From Megachile rotundata (taxonomy: Eukaryota > Arthropoda > Insecta > Hymenoptera > Megachilidae), in contig NC_134984.1 of assembly GCF_050947335.1 (NCBI RefSeq), positions 10,087,926-10,151,925 of the forward strand: a stretch of DNA of 64,000 bases. The letters are read 5' to 3'. The position numbers and the translations under genes are program-made. Shown here piece after piece: positions 50,113 to 61,514 of the stretch; positions within the stretch are counted from its first letter, which is position 1; each line of letters opens with the position of its first letter. Below the pieces are notes generated by a model that was not told the origin of the DNA, made no database searches, and saw only the letters and a program-made list of their open reading frames with translations.

Positions 50113-51130
50113 AAATCCAAAGAGCTAACCTCACTCAACCCAAAAAAAATTGTCAGCCTATGCATCTCATAAATCTCTTAAATCTAAGAGATATAATTTA
50201 AATCTAAGAACGTGTTCCTCGAACCCAGTAACATATTCCGACCACACACGACCACATACTTCATCAGAATCAACAGCAGAGCTCGTTATTCAATTCCTGG
50301 CTAATTTCTTTTTTCATTCACCTTTCATTAGACCGTTTAATTAGCAACATCACTCTTCCGACTCTTTCTCCCTGGCTTTCTTCACTCCATTTCCCCTCAA
50401 AAACGCACGGTGCAAAGTTCACGGCATTTTACGCCCTACTTCCTCCGACTCTCGTACCTTCAAACCGTAACGCCAACCTCTCCCCGAGGTGAAACGCGAC
50501 GAATTAGAATCTGCTAGGTTTCACAAACGTCACACCCAAACGTAACGAATGGCCAATTGCCGTTTGTAAACCGGTGACGGACGTTTTCGTTCCGAGAATC
50601 CCTTTTTTTTCCCTCGACACGTGGGGAACACCTTAAGCGAGCCTCTTCCGCTCGCGGGAACGTTCAGGCTGAATTTTCCAGCTGAATTATTTACGTGCCT
50701 GCACGTGAAAGCCGGGTCTTCGGCCTCTCTTTCGAACTTTCATCGTCGCCATTTCAATCATTCGCCTTATTCTCTACGTATTATGCAGTATCATACTGGT
50801 CCCGTTTTTTTTATTCCCGTCGATGATGATCAGCTCGATTCGTTATCGCGCCTTTCATCGATCTACCCGTTTCTTCATTATTCTTCATTAATCCACTTGT
50901 TTTCTCGCATCGCTTCATCGTAAAGACACAGCTTTTGACACTAACGATCAGCGTCAAGGATACATTCTGACGTATATAGGGCGTTTCCGGTCTGCTGGTA
51001 CAACCGAAAAATTTATGATAAAATTGTTGTACAGCTTCGGTTTTTAAAATACGGAATTTTTATAATTTTTAAGCACTTCACTAATTTGTTCACAGTATGT
51101 AAAATGACGAAGACAAATTTTTGTTTTTAA
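50113..51130. other. CpG-rich unique patch
   Basis: 50340-50960 is CpG-rich. The plus frame 50621-50923 opens at GTG and is unrecognised. Near 50980 the word TATAGGGCGTTTCCGG resembles insect transposon ends of the TACAGGGTG class, without a partner. Confidence 0.4.
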
Positions 51131-51625
51131 GAATTAATCTTATTGAATTTATCTTGTTTATTATAGTATGTCTTGAATTTATCTAGTTTATTAAAGTATG
51201 TCTTGATTTTTCTTGTTTATTATAGTATGTCTTGAATTCATCTTGTTTATTATAGTATGTCTTGAATTCATCTTGTTTAATATAGTATGTCTTGAATTTT
51301 CTTGTTTATTAACAAGAAAATTATATACTGTAATAATAATAGTTTATTATAGTATGTCTTGAATTTATCTTGTTTATTATAGTATGTCTTGAATTTATCT
51401 AGTTTATTATAGTATGTCTTGAATTTTCTTGTTAATAAACAAGAAAATTATATACTATAATAATAGTATGTCTTGAATTTATCTATTTTATTATAGTATA
51501 TCTTGAATTTATCAAGTTTATTACAATATATCTTGAATTTATCTCATTTAATATAGTATGTCTTGAATTTTCTTGTTTATTATAGTATCTCTTGAATTTA
51601 TCTGGTTTATTATAGTAAATATATG
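51131..51625. repeat. 30-32-bp tandem repeat with embedded foldbacks
   Basis: The unit is approximately ATCTTGTTTATTATAGTATG plus TCTTGAATTT. Two perfect hairpins with 12-bp arms (AATTTTCTTGTT / AACAAGAAAATT) occur at 51295-51322 and 51422-51449, each followed by an inverted half-unit. Confidence 0.9.
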
Positions 51626-52017
51626 TACGTATGTACATCAATATTAAGTTGCGATTTAATCGTTTTTTATGGGAAAAATAAATATTTATGTTGACTGCTC
51701 CACACAGTTGGAGACCCCACAAAAGTTGATGTTCTGATTAGTTTAACTTCTTATTATCTGATATTTGGAGATAAAGTAATTAAGTCTCGTTACTTTGCTT
51801 ATATCCTTCACATTATTATATAAGAATGTTTCTATAGAGTGTATTCAGTGCAGTTGAAAAAGAGAGTTGAATTGAATGCAATTTCGAGTCTAATAACAAA
51901 CGGAAAATATGAACATTCATTACAGCAGATTATCATTTTTGTTGAAATTTTCATTTTTTTTGCCTTCAAAGCAAAGTTGATGGGTTGCTGAATTTGTCTT
52001 GAGACTTAAGTTAAAAA
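51626..52017. other. AT-rich unique sequence
   Basis: No gene or repeat is visible. Confidence 0.5.
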
Positions 52018-52019
52018 TA

Positions 52020-52192
52020 CAGAGTGCCATTTTAAAAAATAAAGGTGATCTTGACAACGCTAAATAAAATATTTTTCAAACTGTTTTTTAATCGAAAACT
52101 GATCGACTTTTATTTAAAATATTTGTTTAAAGTATTCGAAAAATTTGGAGATGTGTTTTATCTCCAAAAATTTGAAGATTTGGGGCACCCTA
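52020..52192. mobile_element. 173-bp TA-flanked MITE-like element
   Basis: The left end CAGAGTGCC and the complement of the right end (TAGGGTGCC) are inverted repeats flanked by TA at 52018-52019 and 52193-52194. A hairpin with arms TTTGGAGAT / ATCTCCAAA lies near the right end (52144-52168). The CAGGGTGCC-type end is common among short Tc1/mariner-related insect elements. No coding capacity. Confidence 0.6.
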
Positions 52193-52194
52193 TA

Positions 52195-53103
52195 TATAAA
52201 TTACAAGAACATTGAACTTGCAACTTTTTCCCAAGTTTTGAAAAGTTGCCCGTTATGATTTTTCAAAATTATCACTCAGTTTATAATTTCATACAATTTT
52301 GACGAAGTCGATGTTCTGAAAATCACAAGGTTTATAAGTTTGAAAGCAATAAAATGAAATGGCTCGTTTCAATCAGAATATTTAGTTCCATATATTTCAT
52401 CTCTCGCAGAATTTTCGTTCCACGCACCATAAATGATTACTGTAACGCATTTTTCACTGTTACTGAATATGGCAATAAAAGTAGCTCACAATATCTCTCA
52501 CAATAACTTCCACGATGTCACTTTTACTATTACCGAGCTTTGGGAACTAAACTGACAATGGAACTAACATATTTCACGTGGCCAATGTTTAAAATTTGCC
52601 TAAGACTGTATTTAAAAACATAATCTGCCATTATGAGCAAAACAGCATTACAGGTACGTTGACTAAATCTATTTTTGAATACAAAGATTAATTTAAAAAT
52701 ATCTCATTGACCATTAATTTTAATCTTTGCTAATACTTTTCTATACAAACTTCTGTGCAATTCTTGCAACTTCTCTACAAACTTCAGATCGAGGAAAAAA
52801 TACTGAATACCTCATTCAAAATAACGAAAACAATTACAATACTATATGTGAAACCATGCAATATTTATTTGGAACATTTTTTACACTGAACAATTTACGA
52901 ATTACTTAAAATCGTCACTTTAGAAGACTCATTCTTAAATAGTACCACATTTAGTTAGGTTATGTTCATTCACACAAATGGTATACAGTTCTGTGTACAT
53001 TATACATACCATTTATTTTGTTCTAAATCAACCTTGTTTTGCAATAGATATATGCAACTGCACTTATATAATCAGGAAATGACATTAGTGTACTATAACC
53101 TCT
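52195..53103. other. AT-rich sequence without a recognisable gene
   Basis: Nothing recognisable. The 60-codon frame at 52727-52909 is unremarkable. Confidence 0.5.
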
Positions 53104-53107
53104 TTAA

Positions 53108-53665
53108 CACTAAACCGCCGTAGCAATATGGCCGCCAAGTTTCTTGATTCACGTAGTTTCTGATCCTCAAGTTTCTTGTTCTAGACAGTTTGTAGTCCTC
53201 AAGTTTCTTATTTTAGACAGCTTCTAGTCTTCAACGTTTCTATTTTAGACAGCTTCTAGTCTTCAACTTTTTTATTTTAGACAGTTTCTAGTCTTCCACT
53301 TTTTTATTTTAGACAATTTCTAGCCTGCAACTTTTTTATTTCAGACAGTTTCTAGTCTTCAACGTTTCTATTTTAGACAGTTTCTAGTCTTCAACTTTTT
53401 TATTTTAGACAATTTCTAGTCTTCAACTTTTTTATTTCAAACAGTTTTTAGTTTTCAACTTCTTTATTTTAAATAGCTTCTGATCCTCAAGGTTTTATTG
53501 TAAATCACAGAATTTGTTCAAATAATTTTCTCGAAACATGCATTAATCTTTTCGAAGCAGAAAAATCAACGTGTATACTATCTCACCTTGTTCCTTGATG
53601 TATATATTCGTTTATTTTGTTCTCAACTTAAAATAAACTGGCATTATACGCTAGTAGGTTCAGTG
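53108..53665. mobile_element. Possible TTAA-target element containing a minisatellite
   Basis: The left end CACTAAACCGCCGTAGC follows TTAA. The complement of the right end is CACTGAACCTACTAGC, next to TCAA, a decayed TTAA. The two ends match at about 12 of 16 positions and share the CACTRRAACC start with the element at 43921. The interior is dominated by a 32-bp minisatellite, which accounts for the greater length. Confidence 0.4.
53153..53490. repeat. 32-bp minisatellite
   Basis: Ten or so units of CAGTTTCTAGTCTTCAACTT plus TTTTATTTTAGA, with substitutions mostly in the CAACTTT part. Confidence 0.9.
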
Positions 53666-54115
53666 TCAATGCTATGACCCATTTAACTCAATATTTAATC
53701 CAATACTATTAATCTACTTATCATATAAACAGTCTGATCTTCTTTCAATCGCCGGAGTCTACGAAACACTATGTCCTGGGTTAACCAACCTAACCAAACC
53801 TACTATCCATACTTTGAAATTAAATATAACAAACGCTAAGATACATACATTATTATACATATAAATCCTCCGTCTCAATGAAAATCAACACAAATTTCGA
53901 AAGAACCTTAACAAATCCAACTTGAAATAAAAAACGCATTTTAGTTTCCTATCAGAACCTAATATTGCTACCTAATACTACCAGAACCGTCATTTGAACA
54001 TTTTGGTAATCGATGCACGAATAAGAAGTACACAAAATAATCTGTTTTGCAAACAGATTATTCCTAAAGAAATCAATTGGTCATCGATCGTGTTTTACCG
54101 TTCAGTTCCACGAAA
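53666..54115. other. AT-rich sequence before the candidate peptide frame
   Basis: Nothing recognisable apart from the palindrome at 54036-54062. An arthropod initiator-like TTCAGTT occurs at 54101, close to the candidate ATG. No TATA box stands at the usual distance. Confidence 0.4.
54036..54062. repeat. Perfect 12-bp inverted repeat
   Basis: Arms AATAATCTGTTT and AAACAGATTATT around TGC. It could be a dimeric protein-binding site or a small hairpin. It lies about 50 bp upstream of the candidate ATG at 54116. Confidence 0.8.
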
Positions 54116-54274
54116 ATGATTTTCGCGATGCCGCTACTTTTTTCTACTGTTATTTTTTTCCTGTTGAACGTCGTCTCGGTTCTAGCTGTCGACCTCGTCG
54201 AGAGGGGTCTCCCAGCGTCGTTTCACCTCGGCCGTGTGCCCTCCTCCTCGCTAGGAAATAAGAAATTTTCTTGA
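54116..54274 (+). CDS. Candidate small secreted peptide or signal-peptide exon
   Basis: An ATG in the context CGAAAATG, favourable for insects, opens a 52-codon frame. Residues 1-24 (MIFAMPLLFSTVIFFLLNVV and on to SVLA) look like a signal peptide: a hydrophobic core of about 15 residues and an S-V-L-A stretch suiting signal peptidase. The remainder, VDLVERGLPASFHLGRVPSS and seven more residues ending NKKFS, is 28 residues, hydrophilic, without cysteines or dibasic-plus-amidation sites. The same frame extends upstream only by a TTG start. It lies at the left edge of a CpG-rich patch. It may be a whole small protein, the first exon of a longer gene, or chance. I recognise no family. Confidence 0.25.
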   Translation: MIFAMPLLFSTVIFFLLNVVSVLAVDLVERGLPASFHLGRVPSSSLGNKKFS

Positions 54275-55965
54275 GAGATGCGAGCGTTTGCGAGGGAGGA
54301 GGCCTAGCCAAGCGAACATAGTTAATTTAGATTGTATCGCGTGAGAAGCAGGAAATGACGAAATATCCTGAGTGCTGACTTTATACACGGTATATCGTAT
54401 GCGTGTGTGTGTTTCTGGGCTCTCGTACCTCGGCCACGTTGCTCTTCGACTCCTCGCGACCTCAGCCCCCTTCTCGACACGCAAGGATGATACTTTTTTT
54501 CCTATCCGCCACCCTATGCATCTATTTTTATGTTTTCTTCGCCACGCTTCCGCCCTCTATAACCGTGAGAATTTTTGCTATCTTCATCCTCGGAAATATT
54601 CTTTTTCGCGATCAAATTGACCGATCGCAGATAAGATTCCGCCAAATTTTCCGTTCGCTTTAGATTCTTTTTCTTCCGTGTATCGACGAGCACCTGGATG
54701 AATATCGAAGAGAACGATTTTAGAGGCTAATGTTTTCCAAGTGGGCACGGGCGGATGTGACGCAGGAATAATTTGTCACACGCGATTGGAGACAGAGAGC
54801 ATAATGAAGACTCGGGTTACGAGTTGGACAATCGGTTCCGAACAGGTACGTCTTACACAACGGCGTAGTCAGTCTTTCTTCTTTTTAACAGAGACGAATT
54901 TAAAGTAGGAACGTGGACTTCGACCGTGAAGATGCTCTGCGATATTTTCAAAAAATTTGATGACGCAGATGGTGTTTTAATATTAGCTCTTGCAACCATA
55001 TTTTTGAAGAAGCTACAACACTGAATTATGTTATCACGGACTGTTATTAATTTTTAATGAATTCGTTTGTCACAAAATCAATGTGATATCAAATGCTCAT
55101 ATGTGAGTGACGAACTGACTATTCGAGGTAATAGCAAAGCTTCGTAAAATGCATACATTAATAGTTTGTTATTGTTAAACATTCAAAAATACTAAATGAG
55201 CAAATATCTATTACTCATGTCATGAGTCAAAGAAAAACCATATGTACACATATGGTTATCTCCTGTAATATCACCGATTATTACTTCAAATCAGCATTGA
55301 ACAATTAATGTGTTTAATCAGTTATAGTAGTAAACAGTCCCGTTAACGATTTCTGCCGATTAATTTATTTTAATCGACGTAACTGTGACGCGAACAAACA
55401 GTAGTAAAGCAGGAAAATTTATGGGAAATTTTAAAGGAAAAATTGTTGGTGACGACGCATCAAGCTTCTGGAATAGAATCACACATACTTTTACGCCCCA
55501 TCTCTATTCTCGAGGCTGCTAATTATATTTACTTCCGTGATATTCGCGCCTTAATTGAATAAATCAAGCAACTTCAACATTGAGACTGCGGACGGAATTA
55601 TAATGCCGTTAATTTTTAACACTATAACAGCCAGCCGTCAAATGAATATTCATAACGGAGTCGATTCTGCCTAATGAAATATAATTAAATGGCTACAGTA
55701 TATTAACCGAACAAAGGCGGCATAATCAATTGCCGTTTAAATAAAGTTAATATAGATGAGTTAATGAAACATGATACTGTACCTGTTTGGTATGAAGTCA
55801 ATTTGAATTTTAAATAAAAATGTATAAATGTATTTTATGAGTCTTGAATTATAGGTTTCCATGAAGAAACTTCAGACTTCGTGTTGTTCTGAGGTGCTGA
55901 CTTACCACTTATCTCGGAAAATTATTTGCTTCTAAAGAGATACAGTTTATGGATTTTTATGAAAA
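54275..55965. other. CpG-rich patch grading into AT-rich sequence
   Basis: 54275-54860 is CpG-rich with overlapping short frames on both strands (for example 54372-54620 plus, 54251-54484 minus), none recognised. From 54860 it is AT-rich with nothing recognisable. Confidence 0.4.
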
Positions 55966-56460
55966 AATTTGATGACATAAAAATACAATAGTAATTATTG
56001 CATTTTAATTTCAAGCTTAATGAATAAAATCTTGAGATGATTTTATGATATAAATTTACAGTTATATATTATACAGTAAGTTTGTTATTATAAACTTTAT
56101 TAATACCCTTCCGAATACTGCAAAAAAAAAATTTGATGACATAAAAATAAAATAGTAATTATTGCATTTGTAATTTCAAGCTTAACAAATAAAATCTTGA
56201 GATGATTTTACGATATAAATTTACAGTTATATATTATACAGTAAGTTTGTTATTATAAACTTTATTAATACCCTTCCGAATACTGCAAAAATAAAAATTT
56301 GATGACATAAAAATAAAATAGTAATTATTGCATTTTAATTTCAAGCTTAACAAATAAAATCTTGAGATGATTTTATGATATAAATTTACAGTTATATATT
56401 ATACAATAAGTTTGTTATTATAAACTTTACTCACACCCTTAAGAACATTGCAAAAATAAA
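55966..56460. repeat. Tandem triplication of about 165 bp
   Basis: Starting GATGACATAAAAATA, copies begin at 55971, 56135 and 56301 (spacings 164 and 166) and are nearly identical to the end of CCCTTCCGAATACTGCAAAA. The third copy has several changes at its right end. AT-rich and non-coding. Confidence 0.95.
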
Positions 56461-57246
56461 AATTAATGAAAATAAATGTACTTTATGTACATATACATAA
56501 AAGTTTTGAATGTAGTTATCTGAAAATCTGCTTACACCGTGAAATTTGTTGTTTAAAGGAACAGAACGCTTTTTTACAACTTTTTCATATCAGCCACGAT
56601 TAATTGTACTCACACCCTGCTTTACGATCGTAACAAGAAGAACAGTATTACGTAACGTATTTATTTTTCGCAGAAGAAAAAAGTAATTTTCCGCTGTCGT
56701 TGTATAAAAATGCTGCCGATAGCGTATCTGCGAAGAACATTTAAGGTAATATCATACCGGGAGTCGTAGATGGCCGATTACATATTTATAAATTAGCTGA
56801 TACAACATAAAGATATATATATACAAGTGGTTAATGCAAGACATAAAACTGGGTTTTCTTCGTTCCACTCCCATGGAGCTTGGTCACCTGAAGAGTTACT
56901 ATGCCCAATTAACCCTTTGAGAACCGTACGCTTCTCGGGCATTGCCACTTCCGACGTTGCAATAGTTTTCGCCAAGTAATTTTTTCGAGTTCGTCAAAAA
57001 GTCTTGGTTCAATGTTTCCTATTTGGCCAATTATGGAACGCGAAGCTGTGATTAGTATTTCCGTGTTTTAATACTGAATAAGTTATCAAGGAGTAGTTTC
57101 TATTAAAATATTTTTAACTTCTGCTTCAACGTTTTTGAAATATGTATGTGGTGTATATAAATCGATCTAACATTTATATATAAAGTACTTGGGGAGGACC
57201 AAAATAGCTGTTGGAACATAATTAAAATAAAGACAGTATAACAATT
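56461..57246. other. Unique sequence with a possible TTAA-element end
   Basis: At 56909 TTAA is followed by CCCTTTGAGAACCGTACGC with a short GAGAA/TTCTC hairpin, like the ends of the TTAA MITEs at 31.0 and 41.8 kb. No partner end was found. The 60-codon minus frame 56793-56975 overlaps it and is not recognised. Confidence 0.4.
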
Positions 57247-58268
57247 TAAACTTAAGAAATTTAACAAACTTAAGAAATTTAACAAACTTAAGAAATTTAA
57301 TAAACTTAAGAAATCTAACAAACTTCAGAAATTTAACAAACTTAAGGAATTTAACAAACTTAAGAAATTCAACAAACTTAACAAACTTAAGAAATTTAAT
57401 AAACTTAAGAAATCTAACAAACTTAAGAAATCTAACAAACTTAAGAAATTCAACAAACTTAACAAACTTAAGAAATTCAACAAACTTAAGAAATTTAACA
57501 AACTTAAGAAATTTAACAAACTTAACAAACTTAAGAAATTTAATAAACTTAAGAAATTTAACAAACTTAACAAACTTAAGAAATTTAATAAACTTAAGAA
57601 ATCTAACAAACTTAAGAAATCTAACAAACTTAAGAAATCTAACAAACTTAAGAAATTCAACAAACTTAACAAACTTAAGAAATTCAACAAACTTAAGAAA
57701 TTTAACAAACTTAAGAAATTTAACAAACTTAAGAAATTTAACAAACTTAAGAAATTTACAAACTTAAGAAATTTAACAAACTTAAGAAATTTAACAAACT
57801 TAAGAAATTTAACAAACTTAAGAAATTCAACAAACTTAAGAAATTTAACAAACTTAAGAAATTTAACAAACTTAAGAAATCTAACAAACTTAAGAAATTC
57901 AACAAACTTAACAAACTTAAGAAATTTAATAAACTTAAGAAATTTAACAAACTTAACAAACTTAAGAAATTTAATAAACTTAAGAAATCTAACAAACTTA
58001 AGAAATCTAACAAACTTAAGAAATCTAACAAACTTAAGAAATTCAACAAACTTAACAAACTTAAGAAATTTAACAAACTTAAGAAATTTAACAAACTTAA
58101 GGAATTTAACAAACTTACAAAATTTAACAAACTTAACAAACTTAACAAATTTACCAAATTTACCAAATTGACCAATTTGACCAAATTGACCAAATTTACC
58201 AAATTTACCAAATTTACCAAATTCACCAGATTTACCCAATTTACCAAATTTACTAAATTTCCCAAATT
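57247..58268. repeat. 18-bp satellite with CTTAAG in most units
   Basis: About 50 units of AACAAACTTAAGAAATTT, with added 9-bp AACAAACTT half-units that create longer recurring blocks. The right edge (58130-58265) is instead made of 9-bp AATTTACCA units. One 17-bp unit near 57755-57775 shifts frame, so minus-strand frames of 304 and 169 codons (LNFLSL / FLKFVK hexapeptides) overlap. No gene is implied. Confidence 0.95.
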
Positions 58269-58849
58269 TAATAAAAAAAATTGACTGCCACCCAGTTTAT
58301 TTCAAATCAACTATTTAGTTGAAATAATACCACATATCAAACAGTTGTTTCTGAATTTTATTTCAAAACAAAACATACATAAAAATGTAGTTCATTTACT
58401 CATCACGTGAAAATTTTCCCGCGAAGAACATGCAAAATGTAAATGTACTCGAGCTATTCTTGTTACGATCAAACTGTGAATCAAACTAAAGGGCACAGAA
58501 CATCCGTCTAACAGTTCCTTGTGATTCTTTATCTTCGTGGATCAATTCAGACATGACGTTGCGCATGTAGGACTTCATTTTCACATGGAATATCAAACTA
58601 TAATGGACTGTTTTGAAATCGGACAAATCATCAACCAATAAAATGGAACGGAATAAGTACTGTGGTCATTAGTAGATCTTTGTAGGAATGGAGAAGTAAA
58701 GGACGTTTGAAAATGGCTTTCAAAAACTGGAAAGCGTTGTTAAGGTAGTACAAAACTGCGACGTATGTGAAAACTAGACATTTAGAGTAGATACTGTTTT
58801 TTTATACATGTGGTTGAAAACTCATTCATTTATTGGATTTTTGGGTATT
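58269..58849. other. Unique sequence, no gene seen
   Basis: Even composition in parts (58430-58690), nothing recognisable. Confidence 0.45.
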
Positions 58850-60165
58850 TTAGAATTTGGGAATTTGGAGAATTGGAAAATTTTGTGATTTGACACTGTT
58901 GAGATTTGCAAATTTTGAGATTTGGAAATTTGGAAGTTTGAAATTGTTGAGATTTGGAAATTTTAGAATTTGGAAATTTGGAAGTTTGGAACTGTTGAGA
59001 TTTGGAAATTTTGAGATTTGGAAATTTGGAAGTTTGGAACTGTTGAGATTTGGAAATTTTAAGATTTGGAAATTTGGAAGTTTGGAACTCTTGAGATTTG
59101 CAAATTTTAGGATTTGGAAATTTGGAAGTTTGGAACTGTTGAGATTTGGAAATTTTGAGATTTGGAAATTAGGAAGTTTGGAACTGTTGAGATTTGCAAA
59201 TTTTGAGATTTGGAAATTAGGAAGTTTGGAACTGTTGAGATTTGCAAATTTTGAGATTTGGAAATTTGGAAGTTTGGAACTGTTGAGATTTGGAAATTTA
59301 GAAGTTTGAAACTGTTGAGATTTGGAAATTTGGAAATTTGGAACTGTTGAGATTTGCAAATTTTGAGATTTGGAAATTAGGAAGTTTGGAACTGTTGAGA
59401 TTTGCAAATTTTGAGATTTGGAAATTTGGAAGTTTGGAAATTTTAAGATTTCGAAATTTGGAAGGTTGGAACTGTTGAGATTTGGAAATTAGAAAGTTTG
59501 GAACTGTTGAGATTTGCAAATTTTGAGATTTGGAAATTAGGAAGTTTGGAACTGTTGAGATTTGCAAATTTTGAGATTTGGAAATTAGGAAGTTTGGAAC
59601 TGTTGAGATTTGCAAATTTTGAGATTTGGAAATTAGGAAGTTTGGAACTGTTGAGATTTGCAAATTTTGAGATTTGGAAATTTGGAAGTTTGGAACTGTT
59701 GAGATTTTGAAATTTAGAAGTTTGAAACTGTTGAGATTTGGAAATTTGGAAATTTGGAACTGTTGAGATTTGCAAATTTTGAGATTTGGAAATTTGGAAG
59801 TTTGGAACTGTTGAGATTTGCAAATTTTGAGATTTGGAAATTTGGAAGTTTGGAACTGTTGAGATTTGGAAATTTAGAAATTTGAAACTGTTGAGATTTG
59901 CAAATTTTGAGATTTGGAAATTTGGAAGTTTGGAACTGTTGAGATTTGGAAATTTTAAGATTTGGAAATTTGGAAGTTTGGAATTCTTGAGATTTGGAAA
60001 TTTTGAGATTTGGAAATTAGGAAGTTTGGCACTGTTGAGATTTCGAAATTTGGAAGTTTGGAACTGTTGAAATTTGGAAATTTAGAAGTTTGAAACTGTT
60101 GAGATTTGTAAATTTTGAAATTTTGAAATTTTGAAATTTGTAAACTTTGAGATTTGGAAATTCAA
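58850..60165. repeat. 48-bp satellite made of 8-9-bp words
   Basis: The main unit is GAGATTTGGAAATTTGGAAG, TTTGGAACTGTT and GAGATTTGCAAATTTT (48 bp), about 25 times with deletions. The 48-bp unit keeps frame, so several frames of 70-185 codons appear on both strands. None is a gene in my view. G exceeds C strongly. Confidence 0.95.
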
Positions 60166-61514
60166 AGATTTCGAGATATATAAATTTCAAATATTAAAAA
60201 ATTATGAATTTGGAGACTTTTAAATTTAGAAAGATTCCTGAGTATTTATAATATTTAGGGATTCCAAAATTAAAAGCTTTCAAGATTCAAAATTAAAATT
60301 TATTAATTTACAAATATATGTACATAAATTGTAAACTAAGTAATTAAAAATAATAAACTAGTAAATTATCCACTCATGAATTTATTAAATTAGAAGCTTG
60401 CGAATGTACTTATTTAAAACTTGCAAAATCAAAGATTTCAGAAATCCGGCAACTGTAAAACTTAAAAAACTTCAAAATTTAGAAGAGCATATTACAATCC
60501 ACACATTCCACACACAATTCGCACCTGTCATTTTTCTTATTTCGTTTCTCGTATCTTTCCCACTACACTTCGAAATTTTTATTTCTCGCGCTGTAGAATA
60601 TCCTGCACCTCATTCGCGTAAGATTAAAAAATGGCCGTTTGTATCCTCGACAAATACAAATATTTGCAGTGTATTTCCAGCCGCGAGTCGCGTTCAACAG
60701 GTGCATAACTCCTGGCTGGTCGCTTTAAATTCATTATTCGGTCACGTATTATTACCTTGACGGTAATCTTTTTTGTAATTTCGCGATTAAATCGCGTTCT
60801 GCTAAACTATTTTAATAACTCGCTACCGTTCGGCAGTGACTAGAAAGAAGAAGAAGACGCGTCAGCAAGGAAAAAAAGAGAAGGGAGTGTTCGAATCCTT
60901 CACCTGTGACCTGAGCAGCTCACGATGTGTGACCGTCAGCGATGAATAAATTGAAAAGTCACGGAAACGCTGTTGCTCGTGGACTCGGCCTCGTTGAAAT
61001 TGCTCGAACGAAAAGGTACACCACCCTCGCTTACTTACGCGCAGAAAAAAAGGAAACCGTGAAACGTACGATTTCTTGCTATGAATTATACATCAATCAA
61101 GCCTGTAGGAAAGAATTATTTGAATAGCTTTGCATTTGTGAACGCCATTCGGGCTTCATTCAATCCGCTGGCAACGCAGGCGCCTTTTAAAATCGCCATT
61201 ATATTCCCGACCCGTAATCGGGCATCTTTCCCTCGAAGTCAGTGAACAACGGAAAATTTACAATCCTAGTTGAAGAGCAGTTATAAGCACCGGCGTTGAG
61301 CATCGATAATATTCCAGAAGCTCATTAGCGATCCAACAACCTCTTCTCTATCCCCTTCTTAATTATCTGTTACAACCTTAGCCCGCGCACGTATGTACAC
61401 AACGCGTATATAACAGCAGATCAGCACAACGATCAAGCTCAAAAATAGTTCATGGGAACCCACCTAAGCTAATCTCCATCGCATTAGTGTTGTTCCATAC
61501 GTATATAAATGTTC
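60166..61514. other. AT-rich to CpG-rich unique sequence
   Basis: 60550-61500 is CpG-richer. An ATG at 60942 opens 61 codons (MNKLKSHGNAVARGLGLVEI...), lysine- and arginine-rich with no family features. The frame at 60398-60760 is likewise unrecognised. A GTTCGAATCC-like word near 60889 is not accompanied by a tRNA cloverleaf. Confidence 0.4.

Noticed and set aside
50621..50923. 100-codon plus-strand frame
   Set aside because: It opens at GTG with no upstream ATG, resembles nothing known to me and lies in a CpG-rich patch where stops are scarce.
52940..52970. Telomere-like TTAGG word
   Set aside because: Only a single TTAGGTTA occurrence, not a tandem run.
57325..58239. 304-codon minus-strand frame of LNFLSL and FLKFVK hexapeptides
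   Set aside because: It is a direct reading of the 18-bp satellite. A 17-bp unit makes two frames overlap with the same content, and there is no non-repetitive domain.
58850..59823. Overlapping frames of up to 185 codons on both strands
   Set aside because: The 48-bp repeat is divisible by 3 and has no stops in several frames, so open frames are automatic.
60884..60900. GTTCGAATCC, the T-loop word of tRNAs
   Set aside because: The surrounding sequence has no acceptor stem, D-arm or anticodon arm in the right spacing.
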